Shown piece after piece: positions 8,779 to 18,954 of a DNA stretch of 64,000 nucleotides (position 1 is its first letter; the number at the start of each line of letters is the position of its first letter). The translations under genes were made by a program, and so were the position numbers. Where the stretch lies: assembly GCF_014243395.1 (NCBI RefSeq), contig NZ_JACLCP010000006.1, positions 1 to 64,000 on the forward strand, given 5' to 3'. Under the pieces are notes generated by a model. It worked only from the letters and a program-made list of their open reading frames with translations. It was not told where the DNA came from and made no database searches. Source of the stretch: Winogradskyella flava. GTDB taxonomy: Bacteria; Bacteroidota; Bacteroidia; Flavobacteriales; Flavobacteriaceae.

Positions 8779-10059
8779 TCATAGGAATTCCAAAATTCGC
8801 TCCAAAGCCATACCTCTAGAACCCTTTATTAAAACTGTAGAATCGTTTAAGTCTAAGTTTTTTAGAACAGCCTTAAGCTCATCGAAACTCTTGAATTTCG
8901 AAGTTTTGTTGTTGGTTTTTGTCTTAAAAAAAATCTCTCCAATCAAAAAGATATTGTCGTCAAAATTATCCTCAGCGAAATCAGCAATAATTTGATGCTC
9001 TTTTTGATCGTCCTTACCTAACTCAAACATATCTCCAAGAAATAGGTGCTTATTTTTTGCGTTTAACTGGTTTAAGTTGTTAAGAGCTGCCAGCATGCTT
9101 GTAGGATTTGCATTATAGGCATCTAGAATAATTTTAGTATTACCTTTCTCAATAATCTCAGAGCGGTTATTATCTGGTAGATAATTTTCTATAGCTTTTT
9201 TAATACTATCAGTAGAAACCTTAAAATATCGGCCAATGGCCACTGCAACTGCAATATTCCCATAATTATAATCACCAATAAGTTGGCTATGAATATCAAC
9301 ACCATCATACTTTAAGGATACAAATGGGTTAGCTTCAACAAACTCTACGATACAATCGTTATTTTCATTTGAACCAAACGTGATGATATTCTCAAAATCT
9401 TCAATTTGTTTGACTTGCTTTGAATCATCAGTGTTTATAAAGACGGTTTTTTGATGTTCCTTAAGGTGAACATATAATTCGGATTTACCCTTTATGACGC
9501 CTTCAACACCACCAAAACCCTCTAGATGTGCTTTTCCGAAGTTGGTTATTAATCCATAATCTGGTTGTGCGATATTAGAAAGAAATTCTATTTCTTTTTG
9601 GTGATTGGCACCCATTTCTACAATACCAAAATCTAAATCTTCAGTAAAGGACAACAGGGTCAATGGCACACCGATGTGATTGTTTAAATTTCCTTTGGTC
9701 GCCTTAACTTTAAAAGTAGTGGAAAGAACAACATTTATAAGCTCTTTTGTTGTGGTTTTGCCATTACTTCCCGTCAAAGAGACTATGGTAACACCAATGT
9801 TGTTTCTGTGGTAAGTTGCTAATTTTTGAAGTGTGTTAAGCACATCTTCAACCAAAAAGCAATTGTTATTTAGGACCCCATTCTTGTCATCTACAACACA
9901 ATATTTTGCACCACTTTCAAAAGCTTGAGACACAAATTTATTGCCATCAAAATTATCTCCTTTAAGTGCAAAATAAATGCAATCTTTTGATAATTTTCTT
10001 GTGTCCGTAGATACTGAACTACTTTCCTTAAATCTTTCGTATAATGCTTCTATTTTCAT
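8779..10059 (-). CDS. murF: UDP-MurNAc-tripeptide--D-Ala-D-Ala ligase
   Basis: Last cytoplasmic Mur ligase: joins D-Ala-D-Ala to UDP-MurNAc-tripeptide using ATP. It has STDTRKLSKDCIYFALKGDNFDG at the N-terminus, the P-loop VSLTGSNGKTTTKELI (residues about 93-108), LNNHIGVPLTLL and EMGANHQKEI in the central domain. C-terminal LDAYNANPTSM and KGSRGMALERI complete the family pattern. At 426 residues it is slightly short but complete. It lies downstream of gldJ on the same strand, but a strong two-way terminator separates them, so expression is probably only partly shared. Confidence 0.95.
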   Translation of the reverse strand: MKIEALYERFKESSSVSTDTRKLSKDCIYFALKGDNFDGNKFVSQAFESGAKYCVVDDKNGVLNNNCFLVEDVLNTLQKLATYHRNNIGVTIVSLTGSNGKTTTKELINVVLSTTFKVKATKGNLNNHIGVPLTLLSFTEDLDFGIVEMGANHQKEIEFLSNIAQPDYGLITNFGKAHLEGFGGVEGVIKGKSELYVHLKEHQKTVFINTDDSKQVKQIEDFENIITFGSNENNDCIVEFVEANPFVSLKYDGVDIHSQLIGDYNYGNIAVAVAIGRYFKVSTDSIKKAIENYLPDNNRSEIIEKGNTKIILDAYNANPTSMLAALNNLNQLNAKNKHLFLGDMFELGKDDQKEHQIIADFAEDNFDDNIFLIGEIFFKTKTNNKTSKFKSFDELKAVLKNLDLNDSTVLIKGSRGMALERILEFL

Positions 10060-10072
10060 AAGCCTAAAAATA

Positions 10073-10106
10073 AAAAAGTCCTGATAATTTTATCAGGACT
10101 TTTTTA
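10073..10106 (-). terminator. Terminator between gldJ and murF
   Basis: A near-perfect stem with arms AAGTCCTGATA/TATCAGGACTT is flanked by A-runs and T-runs on opposite sides, so it can act on either strand. It would end most gldJ transcripts before murF. Confidence 0.85.
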
Positions 10107-10125
10107 ATATTATTTAACGTATTTA

Positions 10126-11811
10126 TTAGTTACGTTTCTTCTGTGATTTTACAGATTTGGAACCTACTCGAGACACCGCACATCTAAATCCGATGTAATC
10201 TGTAGCCATATCTTGTGGGAAGTAACGACGTTGAGCTGGATCGATCCAGTACGCTCTATCTCTCCATGACCCACCTTTATAAACTCTAACTTCATCATTA
10301 ATCAACGATGTTCTGTTATTGGATTTATCGTATTCTCTAACCAATTTACCCTCAGAAGAATCTACTTCTACTCTGTGCTTTGGAGAGTTGTACATTTTTC
10401 CTGTAACATTGGTTCTAGCATCTCCCTCATCAAAACTCTCTCTATAATAACGTGATGAACGCTTATCACCATCTCTAAAGTTTCTATTGTCACTTTGACT
10501 GAAATTAGTTCTCAGGTAAGTGTCCTCGTCATCGACTGGGATTCTAGCTATTTCACCAGGTAAGTCTCTTGCAACAATTTTACCATTACTTAAGGTATCA
10601 TAAACAATTTCATCTACAGTAACGATTTTTACTGAACCATCATCGTTTATAGCGTTTTTAGTATAAACATTACCTCTATAGTAGTTAAAGTCGTTAAACT
10701 CATCATCTACAATAGGTCTGTAAACATCAGCCACCCATTCAGCAACATTGCCTGCCATATCATATAGACCGTAATCATTAGGCTGGTAAGATTTTACTTC
10801 TGCAGTAATATCTGCACCATCATCAGACCATCCAGCGATTCCTCCGTAATCACCTTTACCTTGCTTAAAGTTGGCTAATTGATCACCGCGATTTACTCGC
10901 TTACCTGATCTTGTATACTGCCCATCCCAAGGATATTTTTTACGTCCTCTATATACGTTGTAACTTCTCAGTTCACTCATCCCTAATGCCGCATATTCCC
11001 ACTCTGCTTCAGTTGGTAGTCTATATTTAACAGGAATCAGTCCAGATTCTCTATTAGCGTAAACATTGATAGGGTTGCCATCTGCATCCGTTTGTTGTCT
11101 TCTCTTACCACCTTCGTTAGCGTTAACTTCAGCACTGCCACCATAGGTCTGAGATGGAGCATTAATATAAGTATCAACATCAAAAGTACTATCAGCACTT
11201 AAATCAGTATACTGAGCATCTCTTTTAATATAACCAGCCTCTTGCAAAGACATTTCTGCCACACGGTTAGATCTCCAATTAGCATATTCAACTGCTTGAA
11301 TCCAACTTACCCCTACAACAGGATAATTTGCATATCCAGGATGACGTAAGTAATTTTCGGTCATCATTTCATTGTAGCCTAAACGGTTTCTCCAAACTAA
11401 AGTGTCTGGTACTGCTCCGTTATATATTAAGGCATAATTTGGATCGTCTGGAGGATAAACTCTTTTTAGATAATCTAAGTAAATTAGATAATTTAAGTTG
11501 GTCACCTCAGTTTCGTCCATGTAAAAAGACTGAATATGTTGCTGGTTAGGCGTATTATTCCAGTCATGCATCGGATCATCCTGTACTTTACCCATGGTAA
11601 AAGTTCCGCCTTCTATAAAAGCGGTTCCAGGAGGTGTTTCTTGTTCTTTAAAATCGGTATTGTATTGAAAGCCGCCATTTTTATCGTTGATTTTCCAACC
11701 AGTGGCGCTATCTACATTACCAGAATTAGACGAACGCTTGCAGCTAACTATACTAGCGCAAAGCGTTATTGCTATTAAAAATTTTAGGTTTGAGACATTT
11801 TTCATATCCAT
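10126..11811 (-). CDS. gldJ: Gliding motility / T9SS lipoprotein GldJ
   Basis: Outer-membrane-associated lipoprotein required for gliding and stability of the type IX secretion machine. The N-terminus carries a lipoprotein signal with lipobox IVSC (Cys near residue 24). The rest is a formylglycine-generating-enzyme/sulfatase-modifying fold: AFIEGGTFTMG, DETEVTNLNYLIYL, GVSWIQAVEYANWRS, YRLPTEAEWEYAA, YDMAGNVAEWVADVY and the ending GGSWRD...IGFRCA. Length is 561 residues. Translation may start at the second Met (11805). It is divergent from porU-porV, an arrangement fitting one T9SS locus. GldK-like proteins share the fold; the porU/murF neighbourhood favours GldJ. Confidence 0.9.
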   Translation of the reverse strand: MDMKNVSNLKFLIAITLCASIVSCKRSSNSGNVDSATGWKINDKNGGFQYNTDFKEQETPPGTAFIEGGTFTMGKVQDDPMHDWNNTPNQQHIQSFYMDETEVTNLNYLIYLDYLKRVYPPDDPNYALIYNGAVPDTLVWRNRLGYNEMMTENYLRHPGYANYPVVGVSWIQAVEYANWRSNRVAEMSLQEAGYIKRDAQYTDLSADSTFDVDTYINAPSQTYGGSAEVNANEGGKRRQQTDADGNPINVYANRESGLIPVKYRLPTEAEWEYAALGMSELRSYNVYRGRKKYPWDGQYTRSGKRVNRGDQLANFKQGKGDYGGIAGWSDDGADITAEVKSYQPNDYGLYDMAGNVAEWVADVYRPIVDDEFNDFNYYRGNVYTKNAINDDGSVKIVTVDEIVYDTLSNGKIVARDLPGEIARIPVDDEDTYLRTNFSQSDNRNFRDGDKRSSRYYRESFDEGDARTNVTGKMYNSPKHRVEVDSSEGKLVREYDKSNNRTSLINDEVRVYKGGSWRDRAYWIDPAQRRYFPQDMATDYIGFRCAVSRVGSKSVKSQKKRN

Positions 11812-12136
11812 ACGTTTAAGTAAGCTCGTTTAAATTTAGTTCCGCAATATAACAATTAAAGGTAAACTGACAACTTTTTTTTGCATCAAAATGCAAAAAA
11901 ATGTGCATTTCATCCTTTTTTTTGAGCAATATAACGGATTTTTTGCAATTTATCGATGTATTTTACACCTCTATTAACGAGCATTAAAATGAATTATTGT
12001 TGTATTTTTGAAATAAAAATAGTGTCCTTATAATAAGGTATTATTATGGGCGTTATTTTAAAGTAAATTTTGGCATAATCAGGTTAGTGGTTTTGAAAAT
12101 TAAATTTACTAGCAACTAAAACCAATATCGTTCTAA
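11812..12136. other. gldJ/porU divergent intergenic region
   Basis: This 325-base AT-rich gap separates two divergent T9SS genes. I see one TAnnTTTG box for porU (12003-12010) and a near-box TATATTGC on the minus strand around 11841-11848 for gldJ. No convincing coding frame, RNA gene or strong hairpin is visible. Confidence 0.5.
12003..12010 (+). promoter_or_regulatory. Candidate -7 box for porU-porV
   Basis: TATTTTTG matches TAnnTTTG and would give a leader of about 120 bases before the ATG at 12137. No clear -33 element was seen. Confidence 0.45.
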
Positions 12137-15100
12137 ATGAAAAATTGCTATATTTTTCTTTTTCTCTGTTCTTGCATGTTTGTTTTTGGGCAACAAAAGC
12201 AATTCAATATTCGGTGGGATGGATTCAAGACGCTCGAAAATGAATATAGAAAAATAGAAGTACCTTCTTTTGATACTCAACATTTTAATTATGATGACGA
12301 AACCGGTTTAATGTTTTCTGCTCAGTGGAATAGCGATGGAGGTTTTGTGGACGAAAATTCAGTAAGATTAACTAATGTGACCTACGAGACAATTAGTCCA
12401 TCTGATATAAAGGACTTGAACCCACAATTAATTCCTAGTGCACCTTTATATAAATTGTATAATACTAACGCACGAGGAAGCCGAACATATTATTTTGAAC
12501 TTAGTCCCATTATTAAGGACAGAGGTTTGTATAAAAAAATATTATCTTTTTCCATACAATATAATAGAGTGGCAGCTAGAACTCAAAGTAGTTCGAGAAG
12601 AGAAATTACAAATTCTGTGCTAAGCACTGGAGAATGGTATCGTTTTTACATTGAAAAGTCTGGTATTTTTCGTTTGTCAAAGGGTTTTTTAGGGAGTCTG
12701 GGAATTAATACTAATAGCATAGATCCTAGAACCATTAAATTATATGGTAATGGAGGAAGAATGTTACCTCTAATCAATTCTGTAAATTATCCTTATGATA
12801 TCGTTGAGAATGCCGTACGCTTCATAGGCGAAGAAGACGGTAGTTTTGATAATGGAGATTACATATTATTTTATGGTGAAGGCCCAACCACTTACAATCA
12901 AGAGAGTCAGACCAATATTAATCTGTATACAGATAAGACCTATTATTATATAAATATTAGTCCAGGTAATGGAAAACGTATTCAACCTATGGCGAATATA
13001 GATGCCACTCCAGATTTTCAGATAAATACTTTCCAAGATTATCAATTTTATGAGGTTGATGAATTTAACTTGGCAAGGCTAGGACGTCGTTGGTTTGGTG
13101 ATGAATTTGATATAGAAACTCAGCGCACCTACCAATTTCTATTTCCTAATTTAGTAACAAGTGAATCAGTTGACTTTAGTATAGCCGCTGGGTCTGTTTC
13201 TGAAATTTCAGGAACTACACTAAGAGTTACTGTAAATGGCAATGTAGTGAATACTTTAGGTTTTGCCCCGACTTCAGATTCTGTGCTAGCATCTGCACGA
13301 TCCTTTAATGGTGATATAAATATCTCATCCGATGCTGTTACTGTTACTTTAGACTATGACAATAATGGTAATCCATCATCTAGTGCCTATCTAGATTACA
13401 TTAATATTGAAGCAACACGAAGTTTGGCTTATGCTGGCGAACAATTAAGATTTAGAAATAGAAGTGTAAGTACTACGCCTGGAATAGCGGAATATATTAT
13501 ATCCAATGCAGCCAGTGTTTTCGAAGTTTGGGACATCACTGATCGATTCAATGTGTCAAATATGTCTAATCCTGATGATCAAACTAATTTGTCTTATAAA
13601 GCACAATCTGGTATAGACAGAACTTATATTGCATTTTCGGGTTCGGATACATTCTTGCCACAAAAAGATTCAAGATCGGCCGTTGCCAATCAAAATTTAA
13701 AAGGAACAATTTTTAATGGTGACCAAGGCGATTTCCAAGATGTAGACTATATCATTTTAACACCTAACGAATTACAATCGCAAGCAGAACGTTTGGCGCA
13801 AATCAATAGAGATCAGTATGGCTTAAATGTAAAGGTTGTTGATCTTCAGACGGTTTATAACGAATTTAGTACAGGTAGTCAAGATATAGCAGCCTTGAGG
13901 AATTTTATTAAATATGTCTATGATAATGCTAGTGAACCAAGTAAAAGACTGAAATATCTTTGCTTGTTTGGTGAAGGCTCTTACGATTATAAAGATAGGA
14001 TTAGGAATAACACCAATCTTGTACCGTCTTGGTATTCTACAGAAAGCTTTAGCCTTGGGAGTTCATTCGTGTCTGATGATTTTTATGCCATGCTCGATGA
14101 TAACGAGGGTTCAATGAGTCTTGCAGACAGAATGGATATTGCAGTAGGAAGAATTTTAGCAGAAGATATACAGCGCGCCAGAGAAATGGTAGATAAGGTT
14201 GAGGGCTATTATGGAGCAGAAGCATATGGGAGTTGGAGAAATAATATATTGTTGATTTCTGACGATGTCGATGAAGCTTGGGAAAAGCAATTACAGGAAA
14301 CCACAGATGGTTTGGGTGTTAGAATTGAAGATGAAAAATCTTTTTTTAACGTTGTTAAGATTCATTCCGATGCTTTTGAACAAGAATCATCTTCAGCAGG
14401 TAATCGTTATCCGGAGGTCAATGAAGCCATTAAAGATGCCATTGAGGTAGGGGCGTTGGTCGTTAATTACTTTGGTCATGGTGGTGAAGATGGTTTGGCC
14501 AAAGAACGTATTTACGACAAATTTGATGCTCAAGAGGTTAACAATGTTTGCAAATTCAATCTTTTCATCACAATTACTTGCGAGTATACCAAGTTCGATG
14601 ATCCTAATAGGGATACGGCAGGAGAGTTTACATTCTGGAATAAAAACGGTGGTTCTATTAGCTTAATAACGACCACGCGACAAATAGATGTCGTTACGGG
14701 TAGAATCATAAATGAAGTATTGGACGACTATCTTTTTGCATACGGCTCCAACGAGTACCCTAGCATGAGCGAGGCACTGCGATTGACTAAAATCGATAAT
14801 AGTGTGGCAGGCAGGCGCTCAAAACGTTTGGTTTTTTTTATTGGTGATCCAGCCATGAAACTAGCAGTTGCAAAACCTAATATTAGACTAACTAAAGTTA
14901 ATGATGTGGATATCACCCAACCAATCGATACACTTAAAGCATTGAGTTACACAAAACTTGAAGGTGAAGTTACGGACCTAAATGGTAGTTTATTATCCAA
15001 TTATAACGGTACTCTTACAGCTACAGTATATGACAAACGAATCGAGCGCCAAACTTTGGCAAATGACGGTACCACGGATAGCAATGGGACAATTATCTTG

Positions 15101-15985
15101 GATTTTACCACTTTAGGTGAAATCATATTTAAAGGTCAGGCTAGTGTTACCAATGGCCAGTTTGAATTTGATTTTATTGTGCCAAGGGATATTGGAATTC
15201 CTGTTGGAGAAGGTAAGGTTAGTTTTTATGCGCAAACTACCAGTCCATTATCAGATCAGGCTGGTTCAAATTTTGACATTAAAGTAGGAGGAATAAACGA
15301 GAATGCTCCTGAAGATAGCGTTGGACCTGTCATTAGTTTATTTATGAATGACGAAAATTTTGTTTCTGGTGGTATTACAAACGAATCGCCATCACTATTG
15401 GCAAAACTTCAAGATGATAATGGAATAAATACGGCAAGTGGTATTGGACACGATATTACCGCAATTATTGATGGTGATGAAACCAATCCTATCGTCTTAA
15501 ATGATTATTATCAAGCGAATGTAGATGATTATACAAATGGAACAGTATCATATCCATTTCGTGACTTAGAACCGGGTTTGCATACCCTTACTTTAAAAGC
15601 CTGGGATGTTTATAATAATTCAGCAACAGCAGAAATCCAGTTTACAGTTTTCGATAAAGACGAGGAATTAGTTGTTAGGAATGTTCTTAATTATCCAAAT
15701 CCGTTTGTTAACTATACCGAATTTTGGTTCAATCATAATAGTGTAGAACCTTTGGATGTCTCAGTTCAGATCTTTACAGTTTCTGGTAAATTAGTGAGAA
15801 CATTGAATGGGCAAACTACGGGCGGAAGTAAATCCGTAAGTTCACTTTCTAAGGATATTGTTTGGGATGGAAGAGACGATTTTGGAGATAAAATAGGAAA
15901 AGGTGTCTACATCTATAAACTAAAAGTGAAATCTAACCGTTTAAATAAGCAAGTTGAAAAGATTCAAAAACTTGTCATACTCTAA
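12137..15985 (+). CDS. porU: Type IX secretion system sortase PorU
   Basis: Gingipain-like (C25) surface sortase that removes C-terminal sorting domains of T9SS cargo and attaches the cargo to the cell surface. The 1282-residue protein has a Sec signal peptide (ending near FVFGQ) and a long beta-rich N-terminal region. In its C25 domain the catalytic His is His781 in NYFGHGGEDG and the Cys is Cys815 in ITITCEYTKF. A C-terminal region ends in KGVYIYKLKVKSNRLNKQVE, itself like a sorting domain. porV follows directly, its functional partner in the attachment complex. Confidence 0.95.
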   Translation: MKNCYIFLFLCSCMFVFGQQKQFNIRWDGFKTLENEYRKIEVPSFDTQHFNYDDETGLMFSAQWNSDGGFVDENSVRLTNVTYETISPSDIKDLNPQLIPSAPLYKLYNTNARGSRTYYFELSPIIKDRGLYKKILSFSIQYNRVAARTQSSSRREITNSVLSTGEWYRFYIEKSGIFRLSKGFLGSLGINTNSIDPRTIKLYGNGGRMLPLINSVNYPYDIVENAVRFIGEEDGSFDNGDYILFYGEGPTTYNQESQTNINLYTDKTYYYINISPGNGKRIQPMANIDATPDFQINTFQDYQFYEVDEFNLARLGRRWFGDEFDIETQRTYQFLFPNLVTSESVDFSIAAGSVSEISGTTLRVTVNGNVVNTLGFAPTSDSVLASARSFNGDINISSDAVTVTLDYDNNGNPSSSAYLDYINIEATRSLAYAGEQLRFRNRSVSTTPGIAEYIISNAASVFEVWDITDRFNVSNMSNPDDQTNLSYKAQSGIDRTYIAFSGSDTFLPQKDSRSAVANQNLKGTIFNGDQGDFQDVDYIILTPNELQSQAERLAQINRDQYGLNVKVVDLQTVYNEFSTGSQDIAALRNFIKYVYDNASEPSKRLKYLCLFGEGSYDYKDRIRNNTNLVPSWYSTESFSLGSSFVSDDFYAMLDDNEGSMSLADRMDIAVGRILAEDIQRAREMVDKVEGYYGAEAYGSWRNNILLISDDVDEAWEKQLQETTDGLGVRIEDEKSFFNVVKIHSDAFEQESSSAGNRYPEVNEAIKDAIEVGALVVNYFGHGGEDGLAKERIYDKFDAQEVNNVCKFNLFITITCEYTKFDDPNRDTAGEFTFWNKNGGSISLITTTRQIDVVTGRIINEVLDDYLFAYGSNEYPSMSEALRLTKIDNSVAGRRSKRLVFFIGDPAMKLAVAKPNIRLTKVNDVDITQPIDTLKALSYTKLEGEVTDLNGSLLSNYNGTLTATVYDKRIERQTLANDGTTDSNGTIILDFTTLGEIIFKGQASVTNGQFEFDFIVPRDIGIPVGEGKVSFYAQTTSPLSDQAGSNFDIKVGGINENAPEDSVGPVISLFMNDENFVSGGITNESPSLLAKLQDDNGINTASGIGHDITAIIDGDETNPIVLNDYYQANVDDYTNGTVSYPFRDLEPGLHTLTLKAWDVYNNSATAEIQFTVFDKDEELVVRNVLNYPNPFVNYTEFWFNHNSVEPLDVSVQIFTVSGKLVRTLNGQTTGGSKSVSSLSKDIVWDGRDDFGDKIGKGVYIYKLKVKSNRLNKQVEKIQKLVIL

Positions 15986-16043
15986 TAATAAATTATATTT
16001 GCTAACGAATTAACACTAAGTATTTGGCGTTAATAATCTAATA

Positions 16044-17276
16044 ATGAACATGAAGAAATACGCAATAACCCTTTTAGCTTTTGCAACACTTAGTTTCTCA
16101 TTTGGGCAAGAAACTATAACGTTTCCTGATCAATCTTCCGTAATAACTACGGGAGTACCATTTATGCTTATCGCACCAGATGCTAGGTCGGCAGCGATGG
16201 GAGACATGGGTGTAGCCACATCAGTAGATGGTTTTTCACAGCAATGGAATCCTGCAAAATATGTATTTTCCGAAGCCAAATCTGGTGTGAGTTTGAGTTA
16301 CACACCTTACCTGAGTAAACTCGTCAATGATATTTCTATTAGCTATGCTACATATTTTAATCGATTGAATGAATATAGTGCGGTATCCGCCAGTTTTAAA
16401 TACTTCAGTTTAGGAGAGATAACATTAACGCAAAGTGAGGATGATCCGGGAATCAACGTGAAGCCTAATGAGTTTACAGCTGATATTGCCTATACCCTGC
16501 GTTTAGCTGATCAATTTTCTATGGCCGTCGCCGTTAGGTATCTTAGATCAGATTTAAGAATAGATCAAGTTGATCCAAATGCCGATGCAGCTAGTTCTTT
16601 TGGGGCCGATATCACAGGATATTACCAGAGTGAAGAAGAAGCCTATAATGACTTTAATGGTCGTTGGAGAGCCGGTTTTGCAATACAGAATTTGGGACCA
16701 AAATTTAGTTATGATGATGGTGGGAGAGAAAATTTTCAACCTACAAACTTAAGATTAGGAGCTGGTTTCGATTTTATTTTTGATGAATATAGTAAATTGG
16801 GTATAACTGCCGAGGTGTCTAAACTTCTAGTACCAACACCGCCAAAATTTGGTTTTGTGGATACTAATGGTGACGGTGAGCAAACCGATGATGACCCAAC
16901 AACTCCAGAAGACGAAAATGAACCAACAATTATTACACAAGGTCAAGATAACAATGTAAGTTTCTTAAGTGGCATATTTCAATCTTTTGGTGATGCGCCA
17001 GGAGGATTTAGTGAAGAGCTTAGAGAGTTTACATGGTCTTTAGGAGCTGAGTACACATACCAAGAAAATTTTGCTTTTAGAGCAGGTTATTTCAATGAAG
17101 CAGAAGATAAAGGTGCGCGTAAATTCTTTGCCCTTGGTGCAGGATTCAAGTACACCACAATCAATATTGATTTATCGTATTTATTTTCAGCATCTAGAGT
17201 ACAAAGCCCATTAGAAAACACATTACGTTTTTCGTTGACGTTTAATTTTGGCGATGGCGAATATGATGAATATTAG
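16044..17276 (+). CDS. porV: Type IX secretion outer membrane protein PorV
   Basis: Outer-membrane beta-barrel that binds T9SS cargo leaving the translocon and delivers it to PorU. The 410-residue protein has a signal peptide (ending near FSFGQ), then PFMLIAPDARSAAMGDMGVA, a recognisable PorV N-terminal segment. Alternating beta strands follow to the C-terminal SLTFNFGDGEYDEY. An Asp/Glu-rich loop (about 270-310) lies on one side of the barrel. It is 58 bases after porU and followed by a terminator, so porU-porV form one unit. Confidence 0.94.
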   Translation: MNMKKYAITLLAFATLSFSFGQETITFPDQSSVITTGVPFMLIAPDARSAAMGDMGVATSVDGFSQQWNPAKYVFSEAKSGVSLSYTPYLSKLVNDISISYATYFNRLNEYSAVSASFKYFSLGEITLTQSEDDPGINVKPNEFTADIAYTLRLADQFSMAVAVRYLRSDLRIDQVDPNADAASSFGADITGYYQSEEEAYNDFNGRWRAGFAIQNLGPKFSYDDGGRENFQPTNLRLGAGFDFIFDEYSKLGITAEVSKLLVPTPPKFGFVDTNGDGEQTDDDPTTPEDENEPTIITQGQDNNVSFLSGIFQSFGDAPGGFSEELREFTWSLGAEYTYQENFAFRAGYFNEAEDKGARKFFALGAGFKYTTINIDLSYLFSASRVQSPLENTLRFSLTFNFGDGEYDEY

Positions 17277-17301
17277 AAATTATAACTAATCGAGATTTAA
17301 A

Positions 17302-17334
17302 GACTATTGTTTTGCAAAAAGCAATAGTTTTTTG
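17302..17334 (+). terminator. Terminator after porV
   Basis: Stem ACTATTG/CAATAGT with an A/T-rich loop, followed by six T. Confidence 0.7.
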
Positions 17335-17354
17335 TCTAAAAAAGACATCGGAGC

Positions 17355-17837
17355 ATGAAGGAAGTTAATATAGAAACTAAGCTAGAAGTTTATGATGATA
17401 TTAGTGAGCTCCCTGCTGATGTTCAAAAACTATTGGCGTCTGCCGTAGAGGCAAGAGATAATGCCTATTCTCCTTATTCCAAATTTAATGTTGGAGCAGC
17501 ACTACTGTTGGAAAACGATGAAGTCATTATTGGCAGTAATCAGGAGAATGCATCCTACCCATCGGGTTTATGCGCAGAACGCACAGCAATATATTATGCT
17601 GGTGCAAAATATCCGAATACTAAAATATTGAAAATGGCTATTTCGGCCTCCTCTCAAAATCAAATTACCGATAAGCCAATTCCTCCTTGCGGTGCTTGCA
17701 GACAGTCAATCGCTGAATATGAAATCAAACAAGATCAACCCATCGAAATTTTCTTCACGGGAGCTAAGGGGGAAGTTGTAAAGTCCGAGTCTTTGGTCAA
17801 CTTATTGCCATTGCTTTTTGATAATTCAGTGTTATAG
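17355..17837 (+). CDS. cdd: Cytidine deaminase
   Basis: Deaminates cytidine and deoxycytidine to uridine forms in pyrimidine salvage; cytoplasmic zinc enzyme. The 160-residue protein shows YSKFNVGAALL, the zinc/proton-shuttle motif CAERTAIYYA and PPCGACRQSIAEY with the other two zinc cysteines, as in the small tetrameric class. It sits between the porV terminator and the PDH genes and is probably monocistronic. Confidence 0.95.
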   Translation: MKEVNIETKLEVYDDISELPADVQKLLASAVEARDNAYSPYSKFNVGAALLLENDEVIIGSNQENASYPSGLCAERTAIYYAGAKYPNTKILKMAISASSQNQITDKPIPPCGACRQSIAEYEIKQDQPIEIFFTGAKGEVVKSESLVNLLPLLFDNSVL

Positions 17838-17913
17838 TGTTTTTGTTAGATAAAATTTAAATTTCGTAACTATTTTTTGCGAATTACAGTTTCTTCATTA
17901 CTTTCTAAAGTGT

Positions 17914-17921
17914 TATTTTTG
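17914..17921 (+). promoter_or_regulatory. Candidate -7 box for the PDH genes
   Basis: TATTTTTG, 28 bases before the ATG of pdhA at 17950. Confidence 0.5.
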
Positions 17922-17949
17922 TTTTTCTGTTTAAAGAACAAATCAAAAA

Positions 17950-18951
17950 ATGCAAAAGATCACTAAAGAAGTTTACCTAAAATGGTACGAGGATATGTTA
18001 TTCTGGCGAAAGTTTGAAGACAAACTTGCGGCAGTCTATATCCAACAAAAAGTCAGAGGATTTCTTCATTTATATAATGGGCAAGAAGCGGTTTTAGCTG
18101 GTGCTTTACACGCTATGGATTTAACGAAAGATAAAATGATTACTGCTTATCGTAATCATGTCCAGCCAATTGGTATGGGTGTAGATCCAAAACGTGTTAT
18201 GGCAGAATTGTATGGCAAGGCAACCGGAACATCTCAAGGTTTAGGTGGCTCAATGCATATCTTTTCTAAAGAGCATCGTTTTTATGGTGGTCATGGTATT
18301 GTTGGTGGTCAAATTCCATTGGGAGCAGGTATTGCATTTGGTGATAAGTATCATGGTAGTGATGCCGTTACATTATGTTGTTTTGGTGATGGTGCTGCAA
18401 GACAAGGGTCTTTGCATGAGACTTTTAATTTAGCGATGCTTTGGAACTTGCCTGTAGTTTTTGTTTGTGAAAACAATGGTTATGCCATGGGAACTTCCGT
18501 GGAGAGAACGGCAAATCATACAGATATATGGAAATTGGGTCTTGGTTATGAGATGCCTTCCGGTCCCGTTGATGGTATGAACCCTATTAAGGTTGCAGAA
18601 GCATTTGATGAGGCTATTCAAAGAGCGCGAAAAGGAGGCGGGCCTACGTTCTTAGAGGTTAAAACCTATCGTTACAGAGGGCACTCCATGTCTGATGCAC
18701 AACATTACAGAACAAAAGATGAGGTGGAAGAATACAAGAAGATAGATCCAATAACACAAGTAAAAGACATCGTTCTAGAGAAGAAATATGCAACTGAAGA
18801 TGAGATAAAAGAGATTGATAAGCGCGTAAAAACGCGTGTATCTGAATGCGAGAAATTTGCAGAGGAATCTCCATATCCTGAGAAAAGTGTGATGTATGAT
18901 GCGGTATACGAACAAGAAGATTATCCATTTATAGACCATAAAATAAAGTAA
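17950..18951 (+). CDS. pdhA: Pyruvate dehydrogenase E1 component, alpha subunit
   Basis: Thiamine-diphosphate-dependent decarboxylation of pyruvate with its beta partner. The 333-residue protein has the ThDP/Mg motif GDGAARQGSLHETFNLAML...CENNGYAMGTS and the phosphorylation-loop-like YRYRGHSMSD. The E2 gene follows after three bases. The E1-beta and E3 genes are not in this window. Confidence 0.94.
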   Translation: MQKITKEVYLKWYEDMLFWRKFEDKLAAVYIQQKVRGFLHLYNGQEAVLAGALHAMDLTKDKMITAYRNHVQPIGMGVDPKRVMAELYGKATGTSQGLGGSMHIFSKEHRFYGGHGIVGGQIPLGAGIAFGDKYHGSDAVTLCCFGDGAARQGSLHETFNLAMLWNLPVVFVCENNGYAMGTSVERTANHTDIWKLGLGYEMPSGPVDGMNPIKVAEAFDEAIQRARKGGGPTFLEVKTYRYRGHSMSDAQHYRTKDEVEEYKKIDPITQVKDIVLEKKYATEDEIKEIDKRVKTRVSECEKFAEESPYPEKSVMYDAVYEQEDYPFIDHKIK

Positions 18952-18954
18952 GCT